Origin: Victivallales bacterium
GTDB lineage: Bacteria > Verrucomicrobiota > Lentisphaeria > Oligosphaerales > Lenti-02
Direction of reading: 5' to 3'
NCBI GenBank assembly: GCA_018648945.1
Contig: JABGQJ010000060.1
Coordinates: forward strand, 1-6,269
Length of the DNA: 6,269 nucleotides
Positions 1 through 5,666 of this stretch are shown piece after piece. The position numbers and the translations under genes were made by a program. Positions within the stretch are counted from its first letter, which is position 1; every line of letters starts with the position of its first letter. The notes below the pieces were generated by a model. That model had not been told where the DNA came from, searched no databases, and worked only from the letters and a program-made list of their open reading frames with translations.

Positions 1-828
1 GTCTACGAGATCCGGCAACGGCGCATGGGTCTCGCCCAGCCGGGGCACCATGGCAATCCCGACTATCGGTTCGTCCTTGGCGAGGGCGCGGGTGGCATCC
101 TGCGCTACACCTACTGCTCCCCTGAATTCGTCCTCGGGACGGCCATGATCCCCTCTCTGCCCTTCGAGAAGTGGGCGCTGATTCACTCCCAGAACCGCTG
201 GCATGGCGCCATCTTCGCCGGCCATCCCGACGCCCGCATCTACCCCCAATGCTACGCCGGCAAGGGCAACACCTACAACCAGCAGTGGTCCGTGCAGAGC
301 AAAGGCGCCCTCATCGCCCAGAAGCTGCCAACCGCAAAGGGGGCACGGGAGATGCGCGTCTGGTTCTCACGGCAGGGGCTGACCGAACGGATCGAACGCG
401 AGGGCTGGGTTTTTGTGGTCGCGGGCGACGCCTACGCCGCCGTCCGCGCCGTCCGCGGCAAGACCACCTGGGTCACCGCCGAACCCCATGGTGATTGGCT
501 GAGCTGCGCAGACCATTGGACCCCCGTCATCATCGAGCTCGGGCGGAAGGCCAACTACCCGACCTATGCCACCTTCCAGGAAGCCATCCTCGCCAATCCC
601 CTCCAGGTTGCGGAGACAGTCCTCACCTACCAGACTCTCGCGGGCACCCGCCTGACCCTCCATGCGGACCACAGCAAGGTCCCCGAGATCAATGGTGTCC
701 CGGTCGACTACGCGCCAGCCAAGGTGTTCGACAGCCCGTTCATCCAGTCGGCATGGGATAGCGGCCTCGTCCACATCCGCAAGGGGAAGCGCGAGCACAC
801 CATCGACGTGCGCCGACTCGCTAGGTGA
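1..828 (+). CDS. Uncharacterised large protein, C-terminal part (5' truncated by window edge)
   Basis: The frame is open from base 1 and ends at TGA 826-828, giving 275 visible residues. The ATG at 25 has no clear Shine-Dalgarno sequence and the eight codons before it are open, so the true start is probably outside the window. The fragment is rich in Trp, Tyr and Gly and looks like beta-sheet with no membrane segment. Visible landmarks are HSQNRWHGAIFAG (about 62-74), EGWVFVVAGDAYAAVR (134-149), a central P-x-I-I-E-L (175-180), and a C-terminal stretch with INGVPVDYAPAKVFDSPF (230-247) followed by GLVHIRKG (255-262). From memory, this C-terminal signature belongs to large uncharacterised proteins of Planctomycetes, Verrucomicrobia and Lentisphaerae that resemble the C-terminal domains of polysaccharide lyases or hydrolases. 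That link is an inference, and no catalytic residue can be assigned. It is convergent with the VOC gene and overlaps it by 8 bases. Confidence 0.8.
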   Translation, partial: VYEIRQRRMGLAQPGHHGNPDYRFVLGEGAGGILRYTYCSPEFVLGTAMIPSLPFEKWALIHSQNRWHGAIFAGHPDARIYPQCYAGKGNTYNQQWSVQSKGALIAQKLPTAKGAREMRVWFSRQGLTERIEREGWVFVVAGDAYAAVRAVRGKTTWVTAEPHGDWLSCADHWTPVIIELGRKANYPTYATFQEAILANPLQVAETVLTYQTLAGTRLTLHADHSKVPEINGVPVDYAPAKVFDSPFIQSAWDSGLVHIRKGKREHTIDVRRLAR

Positions 829-1228
829 GCTCGTTCTGGAAGAACTCGACGATTTGGCCGGTCGGCGTCCGCACGAAGGCAATGCGCACAGGCACGGGGG
901 TCGGGCGCGCCTCGATGGTTAGGCTCTTGGCCGCCATCGTGACCTCGGCTCCCGCCGCCACGGCTGCAGCCAACGCCGCGTCACAATCGTCCGTCCGGAA
1001 GGCGAAATGCTCACAGTGGCCTTGCGGGATGTCGCCGCCGACGCCGCCAGCGAAGATCTCGACGTAGTTGCCGCCGCCGGAATCCACCAGAGCGGCCCGG
1101 CTGTCGCCCTCGCCCCATTCGGCCTTCTGGGTGAAGCCCAGGCCATCGATGTAGAAGGCACATGCCGCCTCGAAGTCGGCGACCCGGATGGCAACGTGAT
1201 GGAACCCACTGGTGACACAGGAACTCAT
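821..1228 (-). CDS. VOC superfamily (glyoxalase/bleomycin resistance/dioxygenase fold) protein
   Basis: This 135-residue protein has the normal length of a single-subunit VOC protein, built from two beta-alpha-beta-beta-beta modules that usually dimerise around a metal ion. Module 1 begins FHHVAIRVADFEAACAFY (9-26) and ends NYVEIF (54-59). Module 2 begins HCEHFAFRTDDCDAAL (71-86) and ends TPTGQIVEFFQ (121-131). The four expected metal ligands of the glyoxalase I pattern appear present: His11, Glu57, His74 and Glu128. The substrate cannot be told from sequence: glyoxalase, isomerase/epimerase, dioxygenase and resistance proteins share this pattern. The start ATG has AAAGGG about 7 bases upstream. 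It lies 12 bases after the membrane-protein gene and is probably the last gene of that operon. Its final codons overlap the end of the convergent gene at 821-828, which leaves no room for a terminator between them. Confidence 0.9.
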   Translation of the reverse strand: MSSCVTSGFHHVAIRVADFEAACAFYIDGLGFTQKAEWGEGDSRAALVDSGGGNYVEIFAGGVGGDIPQGHCEHFAFRTDDCDAALAAAVAAGAEVTMAAKSLTIEARPTPVPVRIAFVRTPTGQIVEFFQNELT

Positions 1229-1240
1229 GGCATGACCCTT

Positions 1241-1855
1241 TCAGGAAGACGAGGGAGGGGAGGACTTGGGGCGGTGCCCGTCTTGGCGCAGCTTCTGGAG
1301 GACGAAGAGGGGCACACGATCCTGCCGAACATCGGCAGGTGACATACCGCATATGCGCGCCGCGAGGCGCGAGTAGGTGCGCAGCGAGAAACGGGAGGCC
1401 TTGCCGAGAAGCCGCCCAGGGGTCTCCTGCTTGGCCACCATCGCTTGGACCTTGGGCACAGCAAGCTCGGCACACATGAGCACGTGCGCGCCAAGCAGCA
1501 CGCCAACCAGGACCGGGGCCAGGTTCCCCGCCACAGTCCCGAACCAGCGGGGGAGCGATGGCTCCCAGTTGCGCATCCATGAGTGGATCATGAAGAACCC
1601 CGGCACGACACCCAGGACGAAGGCCAGCCAGAAGCCGCCGAGGACCTGAAGCTCCTCCGACCCCATGCCTCCCGGCACCATCTGGAGAAGGGTGATGCCC
1701 AAGCCCCAGAAATGCCAGGCCACCAGGGATGCCCAGAGAACGGTGAAGGCCACAGGGACCCGCTGAAATGCCGAGCGCCCCATCATGGTCTTGGCCGACA
1801 GGGCGACGATCAGCACGACCACACCGCCGAGAACCAGTTGTGTCTGCATGCCCAT
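1241..1855 (-). CDS. Small polytopic membrane protein, function unknown
   Basis: The 204-residue product is not one I recognise. It has four likely membrane segments at about 5-21, 33-60 (long, Trp-rich, possibly broken), 72-92 and 108-130. A basic, Ser/Pro-ending cytoplasmic-type tail (about 142-204) contains several Arg and Lys. No catalytic motif is evident. I chose the ATG at 1855 because GGAGGA lies exactly 8 bases before it. A longer frame to 1918 is open but would run into the ATPase coding sequence and has no comparable site. A Met two codons later (1849) is a weaker alternative. The gene begins 4 bases after the ATPase stop codon, so the two are very likely co-transcribed and translationally coupled. 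That context hints at a membrane partner of the ATPase. However, it does not look like GspF/PilC, which is about 400 residues with a different helix arrangement, so this is inference only. A CvpA-like or other small helical-bundle protein is equally possible. Confidence 0.75.
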   Translation of the reverse strand: MGMQTQLVLGGVVVLIVALSAKTMMGRSAFQRVPVAFTVLWASLVAWHFWGLGITLLQMVPGGMGSEELQVLGGFWLAFVLGVVPGFFMIHSWMRNWEPSLPRWFGTVAGNLAPVLVGVLLGAHVLMCAELAVPKVQAMVAKQETPGRLLGKASRFSLRTYSRLAARICGMSPADVRQDRVPLFVLQKLRQDGHRPKSSPPSSS

Positions 1856-1859
1856 CGCT

Positions 1860-3695
1860 CTATTCCTCCGGCTCGGTTCTGCCGTAATCGAACATGCCAA
1901 GAGTCCGGCGGAACTCACTGGGGGAAGTGACGCCTTGCGCCAGGAGTGTGCGCGCGTACCCAGGAACGGTGCCGAGCGCGGTCTTCTCGATGGCCTTCCC
2001 CAGTCCTTCCACCTCGATCTCTCCCTTGATCTGCGACCGCAAGGCGTTGTCCATGGTCACCATGCGGAAGACGCCGATGCGGCCATGGTAGCCCGACCCG
2101 CCACAGAGGTGGCACTCCTTTGGCCGGTAGAAGAGCAGCCCCTCGTTCTCCTCTGCGCGCAAGCCCCAGAACTTCAGCTCGTCCGGTTCGGGCAGATAGG
2201 GCTCGCGACAGCTCGGGCAGAGCATGCGCACCAGCCGCTGGCAGACCACCGCCTGGAGCCCGGTCTTGATCATGTATGCACTCAGTCCCAGCTCGTGCAG
2301 GCGACCGATCACCGCCATGAGCCCGGTCGCATGCAGACTGGTGAACACCAAATGGCCAGTGAGAGCCGCCTGGAAGGCCACGTCCATGGTCTCGGCATCC
2401 CGGATTTCGCCGACCAGGATCACGTCCGGGTCATGTCGCATGGAGGCGCGCAAGGCGTTGGCGAAGGTGGCACCGAGCTTGGCGTTCAGGGAGATCTGGG
2501 TCGCATTCTCAAGGCGATGCTCCACCGGATCCTCGATCGTCAGAATATTCCGCCCAGTGCCCTCGATCAGTTTGAGCAAGGCGTAGATCGTGGTCGTCTT
2601 GCCCGAACCGGTCGGGCCGGCAAGGACAATGATCCCGGAGGTCTCCCCCGTCAGTTCGGCGGCTTGGCGGGCCATCTCGGTGGACATCCCAAAATCGACC
2701 AAGCCGGTCGCTTCCCCACCGGAACGCAGGAGCCGCACCACCAAGGCCTCGCCCTCGACTGACCAGGCCCGGGCGATCCTCAGGTCATGCCAGGCATCCC
2801 CGGCCAGCAGGCGGCACGCGCCATCCTGGGTCTCGTGCCGTTTCGCCACATCCATGCCCGCTGCCATCTTGATGGCTGCCATCACCTTGCGGCCAGAATC
2901 CCCGGCCAGCACCTCGGGGGTCCGGAGCACGCCGTCCACTCGCATGGCCACCTTCACGCCGTCGGTCGAGGTGTTGAAATGCACATCGCTCGCCCCCATG
3001 GAAATCGCGCGGGAGAAGACCTCCTGCGCCACATGCAATCCTGAGGAGGCCTTGCGTTTAGCTTTGATCGGCTCGTTCTCCCAGGTATAGAACTGGCAGC
3101 TCACGGGAGGAGCCGAACGCCCTGGCATCGACGGCCGGGAACGCTTCCGGAGGAACTTCCCGGGGCCGCGGCAGGAGAGCCAGTAGAACAACGCTGCCGG
3201 TGGCCCGAAAAAGAGGGTGAGCAGACTGCGCCAGGGCGAACGGCTATCCTGAGGCGCCCACATGCCCACTGCCCGGACCGACCAAAGATTCGCCCAGAAA
3301 AGCAGGAAGACCGCGACGAGGAAATACGCGAACCGGCTCGGCGACCCCGGCTCCGGGACCGGGACCATGCCCCATGGTGCCGCGCCGTCGGCGACCACCG
3401 GCGCCGCATCGTCGGACTCCGTCCCGTCCGAAAGTGGCTTGCCATGCAGAGGGTGAAGGCGGAACGAGCGGTCGATCTGGTCCCACCGCACCAGGGTTCC
3501 CCGGCGTCTGTTGGGTAGCTGGATGACCAGATGCCTCGCGTCAGAGCGCAGCACCTCCGCCGCCAGCACCCGCCCATCGTGCATGGGGATCGGTTCGCCG
3601 CGGGCCATATTGGCCAAGAACCCCACCGAGAGGAACGCCAGTGCAGCAGCACAGAAAACGAAGCGTGGATGTTTGCGTCGCGAGGAAAGTTCCAT
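1860..3695 (-). CDS. GspE/PilB-family secretion ATPase with an N-terminal membrane-anchoring region
   Basis: This is a hexameric-type ATPase of the type II secretion / type IV pilus assembly family, which drives pseudopilin or pilin polymerisation at the inner membrane. Numbering is from the ATG at 3695 (611 residues). The N2D-like domain starts near 225 with GASDVHF (234-240). Walker A is GPTGSGKT (360-367), the Asp box IEDPVE (387-392), Walker B DVILVGEIRD (424-433, Glu430) and the His box GHLVFTSLHA (447-456). Two CxxC pairs (Cys493/496 and 528/531) match the zinc-binding C-terminal module of GspE and PilB. PilT lacks this module. The usual soluble N-terminal MshEN/N1 domain is missing. 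In its place are a signal-like segment (about 12-29, possible cleavage after ARG at 31-33), a small domain (about 40-82), and hydrophobic segments at 122-140 and 155-175 followed by a very basic stretch. The start is uncertain. An upstream ATG at 3734 would add 13 residues, but these are AT-rich, use rare-looking codons such as ATA, and overlap a promoter-like sequence. Neither ATG has a good Shine-Dalgarno site. No pilin, GspF or GspD gene is visible. Confidence 0.92.
   Translation of the reverse strand: MELSSRRKHPRFVFCAAALAFLSVGFLANMARGEPIPMHDGRVLAAEVLRSDARHLVIQLPNRRRGTLVRWDQIDRSFRLHPLHGKPLSDGTESDDAAPVVADGAAPWGMVPVPEPGSPSRFAYFLVAVFLLFWANLWSVRAVGMWAPQDSRSPWRSLLTLFFGPPAALFYWLSCRGPGKFLRKRSRPSMPGRSAPPVSCQFYTWENEPIKAKRKASSGLHVAQEVFSRAISMGASDVHFNTSTDGVKVAMRVDGVLRTPEVLAGDSGRKVMAAIKMAAGMDVAKRHETQDGACRLLAGDAWHDLRIARAWSVEGEALVVRLLRSGGEATGLVDFGMSTEMARQAAELTGETSGIIVLAGPTGSGKTTTIYALLKLIEGTGRNILTIEDPVEHRLENATQISLNAKLGATFANALRASMRHDPDVILVGEIRDAETMDVAFQAALTGHLVFTSLHATGLMAVIGRLHELGLSAYMIKTGLQAVVCQRLVRMLCPSCREPYLPEPDELKFWGLRAEENEGLLFYRPKECHLCGGSGYHGRIGVFRMVTMDNALRSQIKGEIEVEGLGKAIEKTALGTVPGYARTLLAQGVTSPSEFRRTLGMFDYGRTEPEE
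1864..1869 (-). promoter_or_regulatory. Shine-Dalgarno site deciding the start of the membrane-protein gene
   Basis: The minus strand reads GGAGGA, then 8 bases, then ATG at 1855. The site sits inside the last codons of the ATPase gene (GAG GAA TAG), so the end of one gene supplies the ribosome site of the next. It fixes the start at 1855 rather than at the longer open frame. Confidence 0.75.
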
Positions 3696-3706
3696 TATTG
3701 TCTTTG

Positions 3707-3734
3707 ATGGTATGAAGAATGGGCTATTTGTCAT
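3707..3734 (-). promoter_or_regulatory. Possible sigma70-type promoter for the ATPase operon
   Basis: On the minus strand ATGACA (3734-3729, 5 of 6 matches to TTGACA) is separated by 16 bases from TACCAT (3712-3707, 4 of 6 matches to TATAAT). The surrounding stretch, about 3675-3740, is visibly more AT-rich than the rest of the window. Transcription would then begin near 3700, leaving almost no leader before the ATG at 3695. The matches are modest and chance is a real possibility. Confidence 0.3.
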
Positions 3735-3743
3735 TTCTTGTCA
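3728..3743. repeat. Paired TTGTCA direct repeats, 10 bases apart, in the divergent promoter region
   Basis: TTGTCA occurs at 3728-3733 and again at 3738-3743, so the two copies are one helical turn apart. On the minus strand this reads as two TGACAA units. They overlap the possible -35 element of the ATPase operon. Such phased repeats can be half-sites for a regulator, but two six-base copies are weak evidence. The EIIA protein encoded next door, with its DNA-binding domain, is an obvious candidate to test. Confidence 0.35.
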
Positions 3744-3833
3744 CCGCGCAGGTCACGGATCGAGATCGCTCCTGCGCCTATGTACAGTCGATCAGCACCG
3801 GTGCCTTTGCAAACCCCTCCTGGAGGCAAGCGA
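3735..3833. other. Divergent intergenic region between the ATPase operon and the EIIA gene
   Basis: This stretch must hold at least the EIIA promoter and probably control sites for both directions. A TATGTA (3779-3784) is the best -10 candidate for the EIIA gene, but I see no good -35 at the right distance. GGAGG at its end is the EIIA ribosome site, and one copy of the TTGTCA repeat lies at its left edge. No small gene or RNA can be supported. Confidence 0.5.
3822..3826 (+). promoter_or_regulatory. Shine-Dalgarno site deciding the start of the EIIA gene
   Basis: GGAGG lies 7 bases before the ATG at 3834. It fixes the start there, because the same frame is open upstream to an ATG at 3738 that has no such site and would add 32 Pro/Arg-rich residues unrelated to either domain. 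Confidence 0.8.
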
Positions 3834-4520
3834 ATGATCTTAACGTTGCGCGAACTCGCCGACTACCTTCGAGTGAATGACCGGACGATCCTCCGCATGC
3901 TCAAAACGGGGCAAGTCAAGGGGGCCAAAATTGGCGGCCAGTGGCGCTTCAACAGCAGCCAGATCGACGGCATGTTCTTTCCGGGCGAGACCGAAGCTCC
4001 GGGGGAGCCTTCGCTGGGCAGCATGGCTCGCTCGCATATCGGCATGCCCGTGAGCCGGGTGATCGCAGAAGGGCGCATGGTTCTGGACATGCAGGCCACA
4101 ACCGTGCCGGAGGTGATCAGCGAACTGACCCAACCAGCCCTCCTCGGCGACTTGGTCATGGAGACCGAAAGCCTGCGGGCCAAATGCCTGGCCCGAGAGG
4201 AGCTGCTGAGCACCGGGATTGGCGCCGGCGTGGCAATCCCTCACCCGCGCGATCCGGTCGTGAACCTCAAGGCGCCGGCGATGATCGTCGTCGGCCGGTC
4301 CAAGAAGGGCGTTGATTTCGGTGCGGTCGATGGCAAACCTGTTCACTTGTTCTTCCTCCTCTGCTGCCAAAACATCGAGTTCCACCTACACATCATGGGA
4401 CGTCTGGCGACGCTCCTGCGCGACGGCGACTTTGTCGCCACCTGCCAGACCTGCAAGACTCCGAGCGATGTCTTGCGCGAAATGCTGGAATCCGAGCGAG
4501 CGCATTTCCTGCGGGACTGA
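3834..4520 (+). CDS. PTS EIIA (PtsN/fructose-type) fused to an N-terminal excisionase-like DNA-binding domain
   Basis: The 228-residue protein has two parts. Residues 3-46 form a MerR/excisionase-type helix-turn-helix (HTH_17 style): LTLRELADYLRVNDRTILRML, then the wing pattern AKIGGQWRFN (31-40). After a linker, about 70-225 is an EIIA domain of the fructose/mannitol/PtsN class. GVAIPHPRD (132-140) carries the phosphorylatable His137, and HLHIMGRLATLLRD (184-197) matches the second conserved His region. There is no membrane segment, so it is a cytoplasmic protein. In the known family, EIIA accepts phosphate from HPr. With no EIIB or EIIC partner nearby and a DNA-binding domain attached, a regulatory role like PtsN is more likely than sugar transport (inference). 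Similar HTH-EIIA fusions occur in Chlamydiae and other PVC bacteria. Cys177-Cys178 and a CxxC (204-207) are unusual extras. It is transcribed alone, divergent from the ATPase operon. The start rests on GGAGG at 3822. Confidence 0.92.
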   Translation: MILTLRELADYLRVNDRTILRMLKTGQVKGAKIGGQWRFNSSQIDGMFFPGETEAPGEPSLGSMARSHIGMPVSRVIAEGRMVLDMQATTVPEVISELTQPALLGDLVMETESLRAKCLAREELLSTGIGAGVAIPHPRDPVVNLKAPAMIVVGRSKKGVDFGAVDGKPVHLFFLLCCQNIEFHLHIMGRLATLLRDGDFVATCQTCKTPSDVLREMLESERAHFLRD

Positions 4521-4560
4521 CTGCACGCGGACCGAGCGGTCGCCTAGTTTCTCTTGGTGA

Positions 4561-4588
4561 GTGCGGCGGCACGCGGGTGCTGCCGCAC
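4561..4588. terminator. GC-rich hairpin between convergent genes, possible bidirectional terminator
   Basis: GTGCGGCGGCA (4561-4571) pairs with TGCTGCCGCAC (4578-4588) across a 6-base loop. The stem is 11 base pairs with one G-U. It sits between the stop of the EIIA gene (4520) and the stop of the AmaP-like gene (4592), where a terminator for both is expected. The following tract on the plus strand (GTTCTACCTTCCCT) is only moderately T-rich and the other side is not, so intrinsic termination may be imperfect. Confidence 0.6.
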
Positions 4589-4591
4589 GTT

Positions 4592-5122
4592 CTACCTTCC
4601 CTCTACCGACTGGCTGGCTTCATCCCCCTCGGGCGCGGCAGCGGGTTCGCCCCTTTGGCGCCGCCATTTGCGTTCGTTGGCAAGGAGTCGGTGGATCACC
4701 ACGTTCACTTCCAGTACCGTGCCCACCAGGCCCATGCGTCGAGCGGCCTCTTCGCGCAGGTGCTCGTTGATCTGCGTCCGTAACGCCACCATGTCCGCTG
4801 CGGGGGCCACGTCGATCGAGACGTTGAAGACATAGCCCGGGCCTCGCCGTTCCAGCTCGAGAGCGTGGAACGCGGCATCGTCGAACTCGTGCACAAGTCG
4901 CCGCACGAACTCCCGCACCGCAGCGACGCTCACAAAGAGAACCCCGCCCTCGCCGGGAATGCGCACCCCGCGACAGCGCCGCCGTCGTCGGAGAATCAAA
5001 CCCAGCACGAGATAGAAGCACAGGGGCAACACCGCCCCCGCGAGCACGCCGACCAAGACCCCTTGATCGATCGTGCCCCAGCAACTGCGCAGACTGTTGT
5101 TCACCTGGGCCAGGGTGTTCAT
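4592..5122 (-). CDS. amaP: AmaP-like alkaline shock response membrane anchor protein
   Basis: This 176-residue protein has one clear membrane segment (about 20-44), followed at once by RRRRRCRGVR (45-54), which places the C-terminal part in the cytoplasm. The soluble part runs from GEGGVLFVSVAAVREFVRRL (57-76), through GYVFNVSIDVAP (96-107), to GTVLEVNVVIHRLL (134-147), and has the look of an Asp23/AmaP-type fold. A charged, Ala/Glu-rich tail ends it. In Firmicutes, AmaP anchors Asp23 at the membrane and typically has two membrane segments. Here only one is visible. The gene follows the asp23 gene by 11 bases, which is the main support for the name. The start ATG has GAGGGAG (5134-5128) 5 bases upstream. 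A longer open frame to 5344 lies wholly inside asp23, is Gly/Arg-rich and is rejected. The symbol is given by family and context, not by strong sequence identity. Confidence 0.75.
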   Translation of the reverse strand: MNTLAQVNNSLRSCWGTIDQGVLVGVLAGAVLPLCFYLVLGLILRRRRRCRGVRIPGEGGVLFVSVAAVREFVRRLVHEFDDAAFHALELERRGPGYVFNVSIDVAPAADMVALRTQINEHLREEAARRMGLVGTVLEVNVVIHRLLANERKWRRQRGEPAAAPEGDEASQSVEGR

Positions 5123-5133
5123 GGGGGCTCCCT

Positions 5134-5616
5134 CTATTCCTCCGCCTGGGCCTCGGCAGCAGCCTCCGCCGCCGCGGCCTGCGCGCGTGGATCCTCGAGG
5201 TCCTGAATGGTCACATCCACGCGCGTGACTTGCTTCCCAGTCAGTTCCTCGACCTTCTCGCCCACCACATCCTGCACCATGGTCGCCACGCTGGGGATGT
5301 GCACGCCGAACTCGAGGACCAGAGTGACGCCGATGTTGACGCACTCGTCCTCCAGGTCCACCAGCAGATTCCTCTCGGGATCGGGGCGACCGAAGAACTC
5401 GCCGATGTTGCCCACCAAGCTGCCGGTGGCGAAGCGCACCACGCCCTCCACCTCCAGCACGTACTTATGCACGATGGCGGCGACAACGTTCTCCGAGATG
5501 CGGATGGAGCCACCGTCGTTCTCGTCCTCGCTGATCATCCCTGCCGCACCGGATGCGGCGATGGGATCCACCAGGGGAGTGGTTGGGATCGCATTTTTCT
5601 CTTTCTCGGTAGTCAT
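5134..5616 (-). CDS. Asp23/Gls24 family envelope stress response protein
   Basis: The 160-residue product carries the Asp23 domain from about 38 to 140. It opens with IRISENVVAAIVHKYVLEVEGVV (38-60, key SENVV and EVEGVV). After a variable insert come VNIGVTLVLEFGVHIPSV (93-110) and a C-terminal EELTGKQVTRVDVTIQDL (123-140). The first 35 residues are charged and probably disordered, and the last 20 are an Ala/Glu-rich coiled or disordered tail ending in Glu-Glu. In Gram-positive bacteria these proteins form a cytoplasmic layer at the membrane, held by AmaP, and help in cell-envelope stress. The AmaP-like gene directly downstream suggests the same pairing here. AAGGAGG (5629-5623) lies 6 bases before the ATG, the strongest ribosome site in the window. 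It begins 50 bases after accC and is probably in its operon. Confidence 0.9.
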   Translation of the reverse strand: MTTEKEKNAIPTTPLVDPIAASGAAGMISEDENDGGSIRISENVVAAIVHKYVLEVEGVVRFATGSLVGNIGEFFGRPDPERNLLVDLEDECVNIGVTLVLEFGVHIPSVATMVQDVVGEKVEELTGKQVTRVDVTIQDLEDPRAQAAAAEAAAEAQAEE

Positions 5617-5622
5617 GGTACG

Positions 5623-5629
5623 CCTCCTT
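5623..5629 (-). promoter_or_regulatory. Strong Shine-Dalgarno site of the Asp23-family gene
   Basis: The minus strand has a perfect AAGGAGG followed by 6 bases and ATG at 5616. It is the best match to the consensus in this window and suggests that the Asp23 protein is made in quantity, independently of accC translation. Confidence 0.75.
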
Positions 5630-5666
5630 CAAGTCGGTGAACAGAGATGGGATGCGGGGGTGTCGC

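Noticed and set aside
367..882. Minus-strand open frame of 171 codons
   Set aside because: It is antisense to the first gene and overlaps the end of the VOC gene; composition looks like a GC-driven shadow.
1011..1580. Minus-strand open frame of 189 codons spanning the VOC and membrane-protein genes
   Set aside because: It overlaps both real genes in another frame and is rich in Arg, Ala, Gly and Pro as expected for an out-of-frame read.
1785..2762. Plus-strand open frame of 325 codons
   Set aside because: It lies antisense to the ATPase gene, whose motifs are unmistakable. It is a by-product of high GC and has no ribosome site or recognisable domain.
1860..3695. PilT-type retraction ATPase as an alternative name
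   Set aside because: The two CxxC pairs in the C-terminal module are typical of GspE/PilB assembly ATPases and absent from PilT.
3738..3833. N-terminal extension of the EIIA gene
   Set aside because: The 32 extra residues have no domain character, and GGAGG at 3822-3826 supports the ATG at 3834.
3840..4385. Minus-strand open frame of 181 codons
   Set aside because: It is the complement of the EIIA gene and has no family features.
4529..4542. Short inverted repeat GACCG-AG-CGGTC
   Set aside because: The stem is only 5 bases with a 2-base loop, so it is too small to support as a terminator or operator; the hairpin at 4561 is better.
5123..5344. N-terminal extension of the AmaP-like gene
   Set aside because: It lies inside the Asp23 gene in another frame, is Gly/Arg-rich, and a ribosome site supports the ATG at 5122.
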